This document shows positions 50,570 through 59,635 of a stretch of DNA of 64,000 bases, in pieces. Under the pieces are notes generated by a model, which saw only the letters and a list, made by a program, of their open reading frames with translations, ran no database searches and had not been told where the DNA came from. Source of the DNA: Dechloromonas agitata is5. GTDB taxonomy: Bacteria > Pseudomonadota > Gammaproteobacteria > Burkholderiales > Rhodocyclaceae. Within the stretch, counting starts at the first letter, position 1. Each line of letters begins with the position of its first letter. Location: NCBI RefSeq assembly GCF_000519045.1, contig NZ_KI912532.1, positions 2,294,001 through 2,358,000 of the forward strand, in the 5' to 3' direction. The position numbers and the translations under genes are program-made.

Positions 50570-53284
50570 GTGGCGCTCTCCGGCTGGTTCATCGCATTAC
50601 TGTCGGCGGCCTATCTCGGCTTGCTGTTCGCTGTCGCCCGTTTCGGCGATGCGCGGGCCGATGCCGGAAAGTCGATCATTTCAGCCAACGTCTATGCCTT
50701 GTCGCTGGCTGTCTATTGCACGTCCTGGACTTTCTACGGCAGCGTCGGGCGGGCGACTTCCGGTGGTCTTTCCTTCCTCACCATCTACCTCGGACCGACC
50801 CTGATGCTGTTGTTCGTCGGCGTCATCATCAAGATGATCCGCATCAGCAAGGCGCAGCGCATCACGTCGATTGCCGATTTCATCGCCTCGCGCTATGGCA
50901 AGAGCCATCTGCTCGCCGGCATGGTGACAATCATCGCGGTCATTGGCGTCGTCCCGTATATCGCGCTGCAACTCAAGGCGATGGCGGCCAGCCTGGATGT
51001 GCTGCTCGATCGTGAAGGGCATGCGGGAGGCTGGCTGGGGCTCGATTCGACCTTCCTGATCGCAGCGACCCTGGCGCTCTTCTCCATCCTGTTCGGCACC
51101 CGCCATCTTGACGCCACCGAGCGGCACGAGGGGATGGTGGCGGCCGTTGCCGTCGAGTCGGTCGTCAAGTTGATCGCCTTCGTGGCCGTCGGGCTGTTCG
51201 TCACCTATGGGCTGTACGGCGGCCTGGCTGACCTGTTCCAGCGGGCTTCGGCAAACCCTGATCTGGGACGCCTGCTGCAACTGGATTCCGGGCGGGCCGG
51301 AACATGGACGGCGATGATTCTGCTGTCCGGCCTGGCCATCATTTTCCTGCCACGCCAGTTCCAGATCATCGTCGTCGAGAATGTGGACGAATCGCATATC
51401 AAGCGGGCGGTCTGGCTCTTTCCGTTCTACCTGCTGTTGATCAACATCTTCGTGCTCCCTGTGGCGCTGGGTGGCATGCTGCATTTCAGCGGCCAGACGG
51501 TCAATCCCGATACCTTCGTGCTGACCCTGCCGCTCGCCCACGGCGCCGAGGCGCTGGCCCTGCTCGCTTTCGTCGGTGGCCTGTCGGCGGCGACCGGCAT
51601 GGTCATCGTTGAAACCATCGCACTGTCCACCATGGTCTGCAACGATCTGGTCATGCCCTGGCTGTTGCGTTCGGCCTGGCTGCAAGCCAGGCAGCAGCAG
51701 GATTTGTCGGGCCTGCTGATCGGTATCCGGCGGGTGGCCATCGCCCTGATCGTCCTGCTCGGCTATGCGTATTTCAGGGCGGCCGGCGAGGCCTATGCAC
51801 TGGTCGGCATCGGCCTGATTTCGTTCACCGCCGTCGCCCAGTTCGCGCCGGCCATGTTTGGCGGCATGTACTGGAAGCAGGGGACGCGAGCCGGCGCTGT
51901 GGCGGGGCTGGCAGCGGGTTTCGTCGTCTGGCTGTACACGCTCCTGTTGCCGTCGTTTGCCAAGTCAGGCTGGATCTCGAGCGGTTTTGTCGAACATGGC
52001 TTGTTCGGCGCATCCTGGCTGAAGGCGCAGGCGCTGTTCGGGTTGAGCGGGCTGGATGAAATATCCCATTGCCTGTGGTGGAGCATGCTGGCCAATATCG
52101 GTGCCTATGTTGCGGTGTCGCTCAATTCCCGGCCGGGGGCGGTCGAGGCGAGCCAGGCCGAACGCTTCGTCGATGTTTTTCGTTATGGCCGTCATCGGAA
52201 GGAAACGCGGCTGTGGCGCGGCAAGGCGTCGCTCGACGCGCTGGTCAGCCTGCTGGAACGTTTTCTGGGTACGGCCCGGGTCCGCTTGCAATTGGCGGTC
52301 TACGCCCAGGCGAAGGGGCTGGAGGACTGGCGGACACTGCCAGTCGATGCCGAGTTCGTGCATTTTGCCGAGGCCGAACTGGCCGCCGCCATCGGTTCGG
52401 CCAGTGCGCGGGTGATGGTGGCCTCGGTGGCGGAGGAAGAAGACCTCGGGCTGGACGAGGTGCTCGACATCCTCGATGAGGCGACGCAGATTCGTGCCTA
52501 CAGTCGCGAGCTCGAAGCCAAGCAACGCGAACTGGAGGCGGCCACGGCGGAATTACGCGAGGCCAACGAGCGGCTGCGCGAGGTCGATCGCATGAAGCAT
52601 GACTTCATCTCGACCGTGACGCACGAGTTGCGGACGCCGCTGACCTCGATTCGCGCCCTGTCGGAAATGCTGCACGACGACCCGCGCATCGAGCTGGCTT
52701 CACGCACCCGCTTTCTCGGCATCATTGTTGGCGAAGCGGAGCGCCTGACCCGCCTGATCAACCAGATCCTCGACATGGCCAAGCTGGAGTCCGGGCGCGC
52801 CGAATGGACATCCGGCGCGGTCGATATCGGTGAGGTGGCGCGCGAGGCGATGGAGTCGCTGGGTCAGTTGTTCCGTGACAAGGCCGTCGAACTGGCCAGC
52901 GAGGTGCCGTCGGCCGGTCCCGTCGTGCAGGCCGATCGCGACCGCCTGATGCAGGTGCTGATCAACCTCTTGTCCAATGCCGTCAAGTTTGTACCCGAAG
53001 GCAGCGGCCGGGTGTATGTGCGCGTAGGCATCGACCACGGCATGGTCCGGGTCGAGGTTGCCGACAATGGCCCCGGTTTGACGGCCGAGGAGTGCGGGGT
53101 CATTTTCGAAAAATTCCGCCAGGGTGGCAACACGCTGACCGACAAGCCCAAGGGCACAGGCCTCGGGCTGCCGATCAGCCGGCAGATCATCGAATATTTC
53201 GGTGGTAAGCTTTGGGTTGAAAGCCGCCCCGGCGCGGGCGCGAACTTCATTTTCACGGTGCCCTTGCCGGCGCCGGAGGAATAA
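50570..53284 (+). CDS. Sensor histidine kinase with sodium:solute symporter domain (CbrA/CrbS-like)
   Basis: 904 residues from GTG 50570. Residues 1-520 are an SSS transporter fold with about 13 helices (YCTSWTFYGSVGRATSGGLSF, GFVVWLYTLLLP). A linker and coiled coil precede the kinase: phospho-His about 685 in FISTVTHELRTPL, N box NLLSNAVKF, VADNGPGLTAEECG and KGTGLGLPISRQI. The transporter-like sensor and kinase combination is that of CbrA/CrbS, which set acetate utilisation in Pseudomonas and Vibrio. Position after acs supports an acetate or small carboxylate signal, inferred. Confidence 0.93.
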   Translation: MALSGWFIALLSAAYLGLLFAVARFGDARADAGKSIISANVYALSLAVYCTSWTFYGSVGRATSGGLSFLTIYLGPTLMLLFVGVIIKMIRISKAQRITSIADFIASRYGKSHLLAGMVTIIAVIGVVPYIALQLKAMAASLDVLLDREGHAGGWLGLDSTFLIAATLALFSILFGTRHLDATERHEGMVAAVAVESVVKLIAFVAVGLFVTYGLYGGLADLFQRASANPDLGRLLQLDSGRAGTWTAMILLSGLAIIFLPRQFQIIVVENVDESHIKRAVWLFPFYLLLINIFVLPVALGGMLHFSGQTVNPDTFVLTLPLAHGAEALALLAFVGGLSAATGMVIVETIALSTMVCNDLVMPWLLRSAWLQARQQQDLSGLLIGIRRVAIALIVLLGYAYFRAAGEAYALVGIGLISFTAVAQFAPAMFGGMYWKQGTRAGAVAGLAAGFVVWLYTLLLPSFAKSGWISSGFVEHGLFGASWLKAQALFGLSGLDEISHCLWWSMLANIGAYVAVSLNSRPGAVEASQAERFVDVFRYGRHRKETRLWRGKASLDALVSLLERFLGTARVRLQLAVYAQAKGLEDWRTLPVDAEFVHFAEAELAAAIGSASARVMVASVAEEEDLGLDEVLDILDEATQIRAYSRELEAKQRELEAATAELREANERLREVDRMKHDFISTVTHELRTPLTSIRALSEMLHDDPRIELASRTRFLGIIVGEAERLTRLINQILDMAKLESGRAEWTSGAVDIGEVAREAMESLGQLFRDKAVELASEVPSAGPVVQADRDRLMQVLINLLSNAVKFVPEGSGRVYVRVGIDHGMVRVEVADNGPGLTAEECGVIFEKFRQGGNTLTDKPKGTGLGLPISRQIIEYFGGKLWVESRPGAGANFIFTVPLPAPEE

Positions 53285-53299
53285 CAAGGGAGACAAGGC

Positions 53300-53668
53300 A
53301 TGACCAGGAAGATTCTCATCGTCGATGACGAGCCCAACATCGTCATCTCGCTCGAATTCCTGATGAAGAAGGAAGGGTTCGAGGTTGCTGTCGCCAGCGA
53401 TGGCGACGAAGCGCTGGCCAAGGTGACCAGCTTTGCCCCCGATCTCGTGCTGCTTGACGTGATGATGCCGAAGAAATCCGGCTTCGAAGTCTGCGAGGCG
53501 CTGCGTGCCGACCCGGCGCAGGCCGGGCTGCGTATCGTCATGCTCACCGCCAAGGGACGGGATACCGAAGTGGCCAAGGGGCTGGCGATCGGTGCCGATG
53601 CCTATGTCACCAAGCCGTTCTCGACCAAGGACCTGGTTGCCCAGGTCAAGACCATGCTGGGTGCCTGA
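53300..53668 (+). CDS. Stand-alone response regulator receiver
   Basis: 122 residues. ILIVDDEPNIVISL acidic pocket, LVLLDVMMPKKSG phospho-acceptor, MLTAKG Thr and VTKPFSTKDLVAQ Lys are complete; there is no DNA-binding domain. It is 15 bases after the kinase and almost certainly its cognate partner. CrbR proteins have a LuxR-type HTH, so this pathway must pass the signal to another protein. Confidence 0.92.
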   Translation: MTRKILIVDDEPNIVISLEFLMKKEGFEVAVASDGDEALAKVTSFAPDLVLLDVMMPKKSGFEVCEALRADPAQAGLRIVMLTAKGRDTEVAKGLAIGADAYVTKPFSTKDLVAQVKTMLGA

Positions 53669-53739
53669 AAGCCTCACGCCCGCCCGGCGGCCGGTAGCCG
53701 AAATACCGCGCAGCCCATCGCTTCACCACCTCGTTCGGG

Positions 53740-55908
53740 ATGCATGCCATGAAGGCAAAACATCGTTTCATTCTCGCCGTCATCGTTCTCGGTCTGCTGA
53801 TGACCGGCCCCTTCCTGGTGACGTCCCTGCTGGTCTGGCTCGACATGAAGGAGGCCGAGCGCCAGATGCTCACCGAACTGCTGATGTCGCGCCTGCCGGT
53901 CGGCACGATGATGACACTGTTCGGTTTTACGCTCGGCGTTCTGGTGCTGCACAAGCTGTTCAAGCACTACGTCGAGGGTTTGTTGCGCATGGCCGAGACC
54001 TTGCGCCTGATGCTCGGTGCCAACCGCAATTTCCGGGTTACGCCAGAAGGGCCGCCGGAAGTCCAGCAACTGGCGCAGGCAGCCAACGACCTGGCCCAGC
54101 AGCGGGATGCCCTGATGGATGATGTCGATTCGCAGATCGCCCGCGCCAAGGCCTCGGTGGAAGAGGAAAAGAACCGCCTGGCTGCCTTGATGTCCGAACT
54201 GGCCCAGGCCGTGGTCGTCTGCAACAACGATGGCCGTATCCTGCTCTACAACAACCGGGCGCGACTGCAGTTCAAGGCGCTGGCCCAGGGACCGACCTCG
54301 GTTGCCGGGGGGGCGCTGATCGGCCTTGGGCGGTCGATTTTTTCCATTCTTGAAAAGAGCCAGATCGAGCATGCTCGTGAGGTCATCGACCAGCGATTGT
54401 CGGCCGGCAAGCTGGCCCTGTCGACTTTCACGACCACGACGCGCAGCGGCCAGCTGCTCCGCGTGCAGATGGTGCCGGTGCTGACGTCGAGCGGGGAGGG
54501 CGGTGAGCGGATGATGACCGGCTACGTGCTGACCGTGGAGAACATCACGCGCAGCATCGAGGAGGAGGAACGTCGCGACCAGGCCCTGCATACGCTCTCC
54601 CAGGGCAGCCGCTCGGCGATCGGCAACATCCGGGCTGCCGTCGCCAACCTGCTCGATTACCCGGACATGGAGCCGGAACTCCGCGAGCGCTTCCTGCGCG
54701 TCATCGACGACGAGGTGGCCCGGCGCAGCCAGGTCATCGATCAGACCATGAGCCAGTTCTCCGACTCACTGAAAACGCGCTGGCCGCTGGAAGACATCCT
54801 GGGGGCCGACATCATTGCCGCGGCGCAGCGCCGCATCAACGACAAGCTGAAGCTGCCGACCAAGACCGAGACGGTCGATGAAGCACTGTGGATCAAGGCA
54901 GACAGTTTCTCGCTGGTTTTCGCGCTGGCCTCCCTGGCTTCCAAGCTGCACGATCACTACGAGCCGCGCGAACTGCGCTTCCGCCTGAGCAGCAACGGCA
55001 AGCTGGCCTATCTCGACCTGATCTGGGCCGGGCCGGCGATGTCGTCGGAAACCTTCTACACGTGGGAAATGGAGTCGATGCAGATCGCGGGCGAGAGTTC
55101 GCCGCTGACGCTGCGGGACGTGATCGACCGCCATGGCGGCGAAATCTGGTACGAGCGTGAAAAGGCCGCGCATCGCGCCTTCTTCCGTTTCGTGCTGCCG
55201 GTCGCCACGCCGGAAGCCGAGCCGGTGGTCGAGGAGCGCCAGGTCACCGGTCGCCCCGAATACTACGATTTCGACCTGTTCAAGTTCGAGGACAAGTCGA
55301 TCGACCTCGACCGCAAGCTGTCCGAGCTGACCTACACCGTTTTCGATACCGAGACGACTGGCCTCGAACCCTCGAAGGGCGACGAAATCATCCAGATCGG
55401 CGCCGCGCGCATCGTCAATGGCCGCCTGCTGCGCCAGGAAACCTTCGACCAGATCGTCGATCCCGAAATCCCGCTCAAGCCGGAAGGCATCCCGATCCAT
55501 GGCATCACCGAGGACATGGTGCGCGGCCAACCGAACATCGACGTCGTCCTGCCGGCTTTCCACGAGTTCTGCGAGGACACCGTGCTGATCGCCCATAACG
55601 CCGCCTTCGACATGCGCTTCCTGCAATTGAAGGAGGATCGCACCGGCATCCGCTTCACGCAGCCGGTGCTCGACACCCTGCTGCTCTCGGCCGTTGTCCA
55701 CCCCAACCAGGAGTCGCACAAGCTGGATGTCATCCTCGAACGACTGGGGATCACCATCGCTACCCGGCACAACGCCCTCGAAGATGCGCTGGCCACCGGC
55801 GAGGTCTTCCTGAAGCTGGTCAAACTGCTCGAGGATCAGGGTATCGTGACTGTCCGCCAGGCGCTGGAGGCCTCGGAAAAGACATATTTTGCCCGGGTCA
55901 AGTACTGA
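53740..55908 (+). CDS. Membrane PAS/pseudo-histidine-kinase fused to a DEDDh exonuclease
   Basis: 722 residues from ATG 53740 (ATG 53749 is in frame). Two membrane helices (about 8-28 and 50-70), coiled coil, a PAS-like domain (about 140-240, QAVVVCNNDGRILLYNNRARLQF), and a DHp-like helix where the usual His is replaced (SQGSRSAIGNIRAAV, Gln near 288). The ATPase-like part lacks N and G boxes. Residues about 530-700 form an intact exonuclease: VFDTETTGLEP, IAHNAAFDMRFL and TRHNALEDALATG. It follows the receiver by 70 bases and lies in the transport operon. Confidence 0.9.
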   Translation: MHAMKAKHRFILAVIVLGLLMTGPFLVTSLLVWLDMKEAERQMLTELLMSRLPVGTMMTLFGFTLGVLVLHKLFKHYVEGLLRMAETLRLMLGANRNFRVTPEGPPEVQQLAQAANDLAQQRDALMDDVDSQIARAKASVEEEKNRLAALMSELAQAVVVCNNDGRILLYNNRARLQFKALAQGPTSVAGGALIGLGRSIFSILEKSQIEHAREVIDQRLSAGKLALSTFTTTTRSGQLLRVQMVPVLTSSGEGGERMMTGYVLTVENITRSIEEEERRDQALHTLSQGSRSAIGNIRAAVANLLDYPDMEPELRERFLRVIDDEVARRSQVIDQTMSQFSDSLKTRWPLEDILGADIIAAAQRRINDKLKLPTKTETVDEALWIKADSFSLVFALASLASKLHDHYEPRELRFRLSSNGKLAYLDLIWAGPAMSSETFYTWEMESMQIAGESSPLTLRDVIDRHGGEIWYEREKAAHRAFFRFVLPVATPEAEPVVEERQVTGRPEYYDFDLFKFEDKSIDLDRKLSELTYTVFDTETTGLEPSKGDEIIQIGAARIVNGRLLRQETFDQIVDPEIPLKPEGIPIHGITEDMVRGQPNIDVVLPAFHEFCEDTVLIAHNAAFDMRFLQLKEDRTGIRFTQPVLDTLLLSAVVHPNQESHKLDVILERLGITIATRHNALEDALATGEVFLKLVKLLEDQGIVTVRQALEASEKTYFARVKY

Positions 55909-55918
55909 GGCCGGCGCC

Positions 55919-56968
55919 ATGGTCGATGCCCAGCGGTTGTTCCAACGCCCCCTTGAACTGCTGGCCGAGCTCGACGCACCGGGCTTGCCTGACGATCTGC
56001 CCGGCCTGGCGGTGCGGCTGCGCACCGCCCTCGGCGAGATGGTCAGCGGCATGGAGGGGGCCGCCGCCACCCGCCTGATTTCGCATTTCAACGACCGCCT
56101 GACGATTCGCCTGATCGAGGCGACGGCCCGCCGGCATCGCCTGCCCCCCGTTGCCTGGTGCTGGCTCGCACTCGGCTCGGAAGGGCGGCATGAACAGACT
56201 TTCGTCTCCGATCAGGACAACGGCCTGATCTTCCAGGCGAGCAGCGCCCAGGAAGCCGAGGCCTTGCGCACCCTGTTCCTGCCCTTTGCCCAGGAGGCCA
56301 ACCAGCGTCTGGCCGAAGCCGGCTTCACGCTGTGCCCGGGCCAGATCATGGCCGGCAACCCGGCCTGGTGCCTGTCCTTCGATGAATGGCGCGAACGCTT
56401 CATCGATTGGGTGCGGCGCCCCGACCCCGATGCGCTGCTCAATGCCAGCATCTTCTTCGATTTGCGGCCACTATGCGGCGCTGAGCAACTGGGCGAGGAG
56501 TTGCGTACGCTGCTCCTGTCGATGACGGTCGCCACGCCTTCCTTCCAGCACCTGATGGCGGCCAATGCGCTGCAGGCCGAGGTGCCGCTCAATTTCCGCG
56601 GCGAACCGGTGCTTGACGAACGGGATGAAGTCGACCTGAAGAAATACGGCAGCCGCATCTTCGTCGATGCCGGGCGCATCCTGGCATTGACGACCGGGAC
56701 GCGCGAGGTGAACACGGTCGAGCGTCTGCAGCAGGCCGGCCGGCAGGTCGGCCTGCCCACCCAGGAGATCGCCGGGTTGGTCGCTGCCTTCGGCCAGGTG
56801 TTGCGCCTGCGCCTGGCGCAGCAGGTGGCGGCCGGGGTGCCGCTCGGCCTGGCGGGGAGCGGCCTGAAACCCGCCGTGCTGCACGAGATGGATCAGGCCA
56901 TCCTGCGCGAGGCGCTGAAACAGGCCAGGCGCCTGCAACAGCGTCTCAAGTTAAACTATTCACTTTAG
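55919..56968 (+). CDS. DUF294 nucleotidyltransferase-like protein, short form
   Basis: 349 residues from ATG 55919. The pol-beta-like nucleotidyltransferase signature GSEGRHEQTFVSDQDNGLIF is intact (GS and the D-x-D pair), followed by the DUF294 C-terminal region (LNASIFFDLRPLCG, DLKKYGSRIFVDAGRILAL). GlnD-like chemistry, transfer of a nucleotide to a protein, is possible but untested. It lacks the cNMP and CBS domains of its paralogue at 56972. Confidence 0.9.
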   Translation: MVDAQRLFQRPLELLAELDAPGLPDDLPGLAVRLRTALGEMVSGMEGAAATRLISHFNDRLTIRLIEATARRHRLPPVAWCWLALGSEGRHEQTFVSDQDNGLIFQASSAQEAEALRTLFLPFAQEANQRLAEAGFTLCPGQIMAGNPAWCLSFDEWRERFIDWVRRPDPDALLNASIFFDLRPLCGAEQLGEELRTLLLSMTVATPSFQHLMAANALQAEVPLNFRGEPVLDERDEVDLKKYGSRIFVDAGRILALTTGTREVNTVERLQQAGRQVGLPTQEIAGLVAAFGQVLRLRLAQQVAAGVPLGLAGSGLKPAVLHEMDQAILREALKQARRLQQRLKLNYSL

Positions 56969-56971
56969 AAA

Positions 56972-58957
56972 ATGCGCGAGGTTGTCGTGGATACGCAACA
57001 GCAATCAGGGCAGGAAAAAGTCGTCGGCCAGGTTGAAATGACCCTGCGCCAAAACGGTCGCAGCCGCATGGCGGGAAATACCGTGGCGTTTCTCCGTAAT
57101 CACGCGCCGTTCAACAAGATGCAGCCGGATGCGCTGCAGCGTTTCGCCGAGAAGGCGCAGATTGCCTTTTATCCGGCGGGTAGCGAAATCATCGGGCCCG
57201 ATGCCGGCAACGTTCGCTACTTCTACCTGATCGAATCCGGCAAGGTGCAGGCGCGCCAGGCCGGCGAGGTGACGGTGACGGAGTACTCGATCCTCAGCCT
57301 CGGAGCGGGGGAGGGCTTCCCGATCGGCGCGGTGACCGCCGGCCGCCCGTCCACCAACCACTACACGGCGGTGGACGACACCTTCTGCTACCAGTTGCCG
57401 GCCGAGGATTTCCTCGCCCTGATGGCCTCCAGCCCCGAGTTCAACCTGTTCTGCACGCAGTACATCGCCAGCCTGCTCGACCAGTCGCGCCGCCAGTTGC
57501 AGTTGCAGTTCGCCCAGCGCGCCAGCGAACAGCAGACGCTCAATTCGCCGCTGCTCGGCATCGGCGCCCGCTCGCCGATCACGGTGACGCCGGAGACACC
57601 GCTGCGCGCTGCCCTGGAAACCATGTCGCAGGCCGGTATCGGCTCGCTGGTCATTGCCGGCGAGGACCGCAAGCCGGTCGGTGTCTTTACCCGCACCGAC
57701 CTGCTCGACCGCGTCGTGCTTGCCCAGTTGCCGCTGACCACGCCGGTATCCGGGGCGATGACGTCCAACCCCTTCATGCTCGAAGAGCACGCCACCGCCT
57801 ACGATGCGATGTTTGCCATGGCGACGCACAGTATCCGGCACGTTCTGGTGACCGATATCGAAGGCCGCCTGACCGGCGTCGTTTCCGAGCGTGACCTCTT
57901 CTCGTTGCAGCGTGTCGGCCTACGCCAGATCCGCCAGTCCATCGACGGCGCGCGCAATGTCGAATCCCTGCAGCATTCGGCGGCCGACGTTCGCCAACTC
58001 GCCTTCAACATGCTGGCCCAGGGCATCGGCTCCGAACAGTTGACCCAGTTCATCTCGGCCCTGAACGATGCCCTGACCCGACGTGTCCTGCAGCTCAACC
58101 TCGATAACCACCGTTTCGACGGCATCGAGTGGGCCTGGCTGGCCTTCGGTTCGGAAGGGCGCGACGAGCAGACCTTCAGTACCGACCAGGATAACGGGAT
58201 TGTCTTTGTGCCGCCCGAGGGGGCTGACGTGGCCGAATTGAAGCAGCGTTTCCTGGCCTATGCACTGGACGTCAACAAGGATCTTGATCGCTGCGGATTT
58301 CCGCTGTGCAAGGGCAACATCATGGCCAGCAACCCGCAGTGGTGCCTGACGCTGGAGGAGTGGAAGGATCAGTTCGCCCGCTGGATCCGCGTACCGCACC
58401 CGGATGCCCTGCTCAACGCGACCATCTTCTTCGATTTCCGCCCGCTCTACGGCCAGGCCGAACTGGCCGAGGCGATGCGCCGCCATCTGCTGGCCCTGAC
58501 TGCGGCTACCCCGGTCTTCCTGCGCGCCATGGCCAAGAACGCGCTCGATGTCGAACCGCCGCTCGGCAAGATCCGCGACTTCCTGACCGATCTCGAACCG
58601 GATCATCCGGGCAAGATCGACCTCAAGAAATACGGTTCGCGCATTTTTGTCGATGTCGCCCGCATCTATGCCCTGGCCAGCGGTGTGCACAACACCAATT
58701 CAATCCAGCGCCTGCGCCTGTCGGCGCAGCGCCTGAACATCCGCGGCGACGAAATCAACGCCGTGCTCGACGCCCTGAACTTCATCCAGCTGCTCCGCCT
58801 GCAGCACCAGTACCTCGAAGGCGAGCCCGGCAAGCAGGGCGACAACCTGATCGACCCGGACAAGCTCAATGAGCTTGACCGCCGCATCCTGAAGGAATCG
58901 TTCCGCCAGGCCCGCAAGATTCAGACCCGCCTCAAGCTTGATTACCAGGTGAACTGA
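56972..58957 (+). CDS. cNMP-binding / CBS / DUF294 nucleotidyltransferase-like protein
   Basis: 661 residues. Cyclic-nucleotide-binding-like domain (about 40-160), two CBS repeats (about 200-320: VTPETPLRAALETMSQAGIGSLVIAG, AMTSNPFMLEEHATAYDAMFAMATHSIRHVLVTD), then the nucleotidyltransferase LAFGSEGRDEQTFSTDQDNGIVF and the DUF294 C-terminal region. The last 300 residues parallel the short protein just upstream. GTG 56987 is an alternative start with a nearer SD. A regulated nucleotidylation of a transport or signalling partner is plausible. Confidence 0.92.
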   Translation: MREVVVDTQQQSGQEKVVGQVEMTLRQNGRSRMAGNTVAFLRNHAPFNKMQPDALQRFAEKAQIAFYPAGSEIIGPDAGNVRYFYLIESGKVQARQAGEVTVTEYSILSLGAGEGFPIGAVTAGRPSTNHYTAVDDTFCYQLPAEDFLALMASSPEFNLFCTQYIASLLDQSRRQLQLQFAQRASEQQTLNSPLLGIGARSPITVTPETPLRAALETMSQAGIGSLVIAGEDRKPVGVFTRTDLLDRVVLAQLPLTTPVSGAMTSNPFMLEEHATAYDAMFAMATHSIRHVLVTDIEGRLTGVVSERDLFSLQRVGLRQIRQSIDGARNVESLQHSAADVRQLAFNMLAQGIGSEQLTQFISALNDALTRRVLQLNLDNHRFDGIEWAWLAFGSEGRDEQTFSTDQDNGIVFVPPEGADVAELKQRFLAYALDVNKDLDRCGFPLCKGNIMASNPQWCLTLEEWKDQFARWIRVPHPDALLNATIFFDFRPLYGQAELAEAMRRHLLALTAATPVFLRAMAKNALDVEPPLGKIRDFLTDLEPDHPGKIDLKKYGSRIFVDVARIYALASGVHNTNSIQRLRLSAQRLNIRGDEINAVLDALNFIQLLRLQHQYLEGEPGKQGDNLIDPDKLNELDRRILKESFRQARKIQTRLKLDYQVN

Positions 58958-58959
58958 CC

Positions 58960-59625
58960 ATGCGCGGCCTGAAGAAACTCCTCTTTCGTGCCGGCGCGCC
59001 GGCCGGCCTGCCCGACGATGTGCGGGCCTCGCTGGAAGCCTGGCGCAACAGCCCGCCGCCGGACCTGAGCGACCTGCATTTCCATACCCGCTATGTGGTG
59101 GTCGACATCGTCAGCAGCGGCCTAGACCCGGACAAGGACAGCTTGCTCGGCATTGCGGCAAGCAGCATCTGGCAGGGGGCTATCCAGCCGGACGACAGCT
59201 TCTATGTTGATTTTTCCTCGCGCGATGGCGAGGGCGCGGCGGTCGACCGGCAGCTGATGGCCTTCCTGCTGTTCGCGGCCAAGGCGCCGCTGGTCACCTA
59301 CCACGTCCCTTATGTCGGCGGTTTCCTGCAGCGGGCCTACAAGGAGCGTCTGGGCCTCGACTTCCAGCCGCCGTGGGTCGATCTCGCCTGGCTGATGCCG
59401 GCCATGTTCGAAGACAAGGCACACACCGTGATGCCGCTCGACCAGTGGCTCGAAGTCTTCGGCCTGGGGGGCGAAGAGGGGCGGCGCGATGCGATGGCCA
59501 ACACCCTGCTGCTTGGGCGCATCTTCCAGATGTTGCTGGTCCGTGCCGTCGGCAAGCAGATCGATACCGCCGCCCGGCTGATCGACGAATCGCGGGCCAG
59601 CAGCTTCCTGCGTCGTACCCACTAA
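58960..59625 (+). CDS. Degenerate DnaQ-like exonuclease-fold protein
   Basis: 221 residues. The fold of the DEDDh exonucleases is kept, but catalytic residues are not: ExoI is VVDIVSSGLDP (the second acidic residue is Val), ExoII is TYHVPYVGGFL (Asp to Gly), ExoIII is GRRDAMANTLLLG (His to Arg, Asp to Asn). Only the first Asp remains, so nuclease activity is unlikely. A binding or regulatory role with its intact relative at 53740 or the DUF294 proteins is inferred from location. It starts two bases after the DUF294 stop. Confidence 0.88.
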   Translation: MRGLKKLLFRAGAPAGLPDDVRASLEAWRNSPPPDLSDLHFHTRYVVVDIVSSGLDPDKDSLLGIAASSIWQGAIQPDDSFYVDFSSRDGEGAAVDRQLMAFLLFAAKAPLVTYHVPYVGGFLQRAYKERLGLDFQPPWVDLAWLMPAMFEDKAHTVMPLDQWLEVFGLGGEEGRRDAMANTLLLGRIFQMLLVRAVGKQIDTAARLIDESRASSFLRRTH

Positions 59626-59635
59626 TCGCTGCCGG

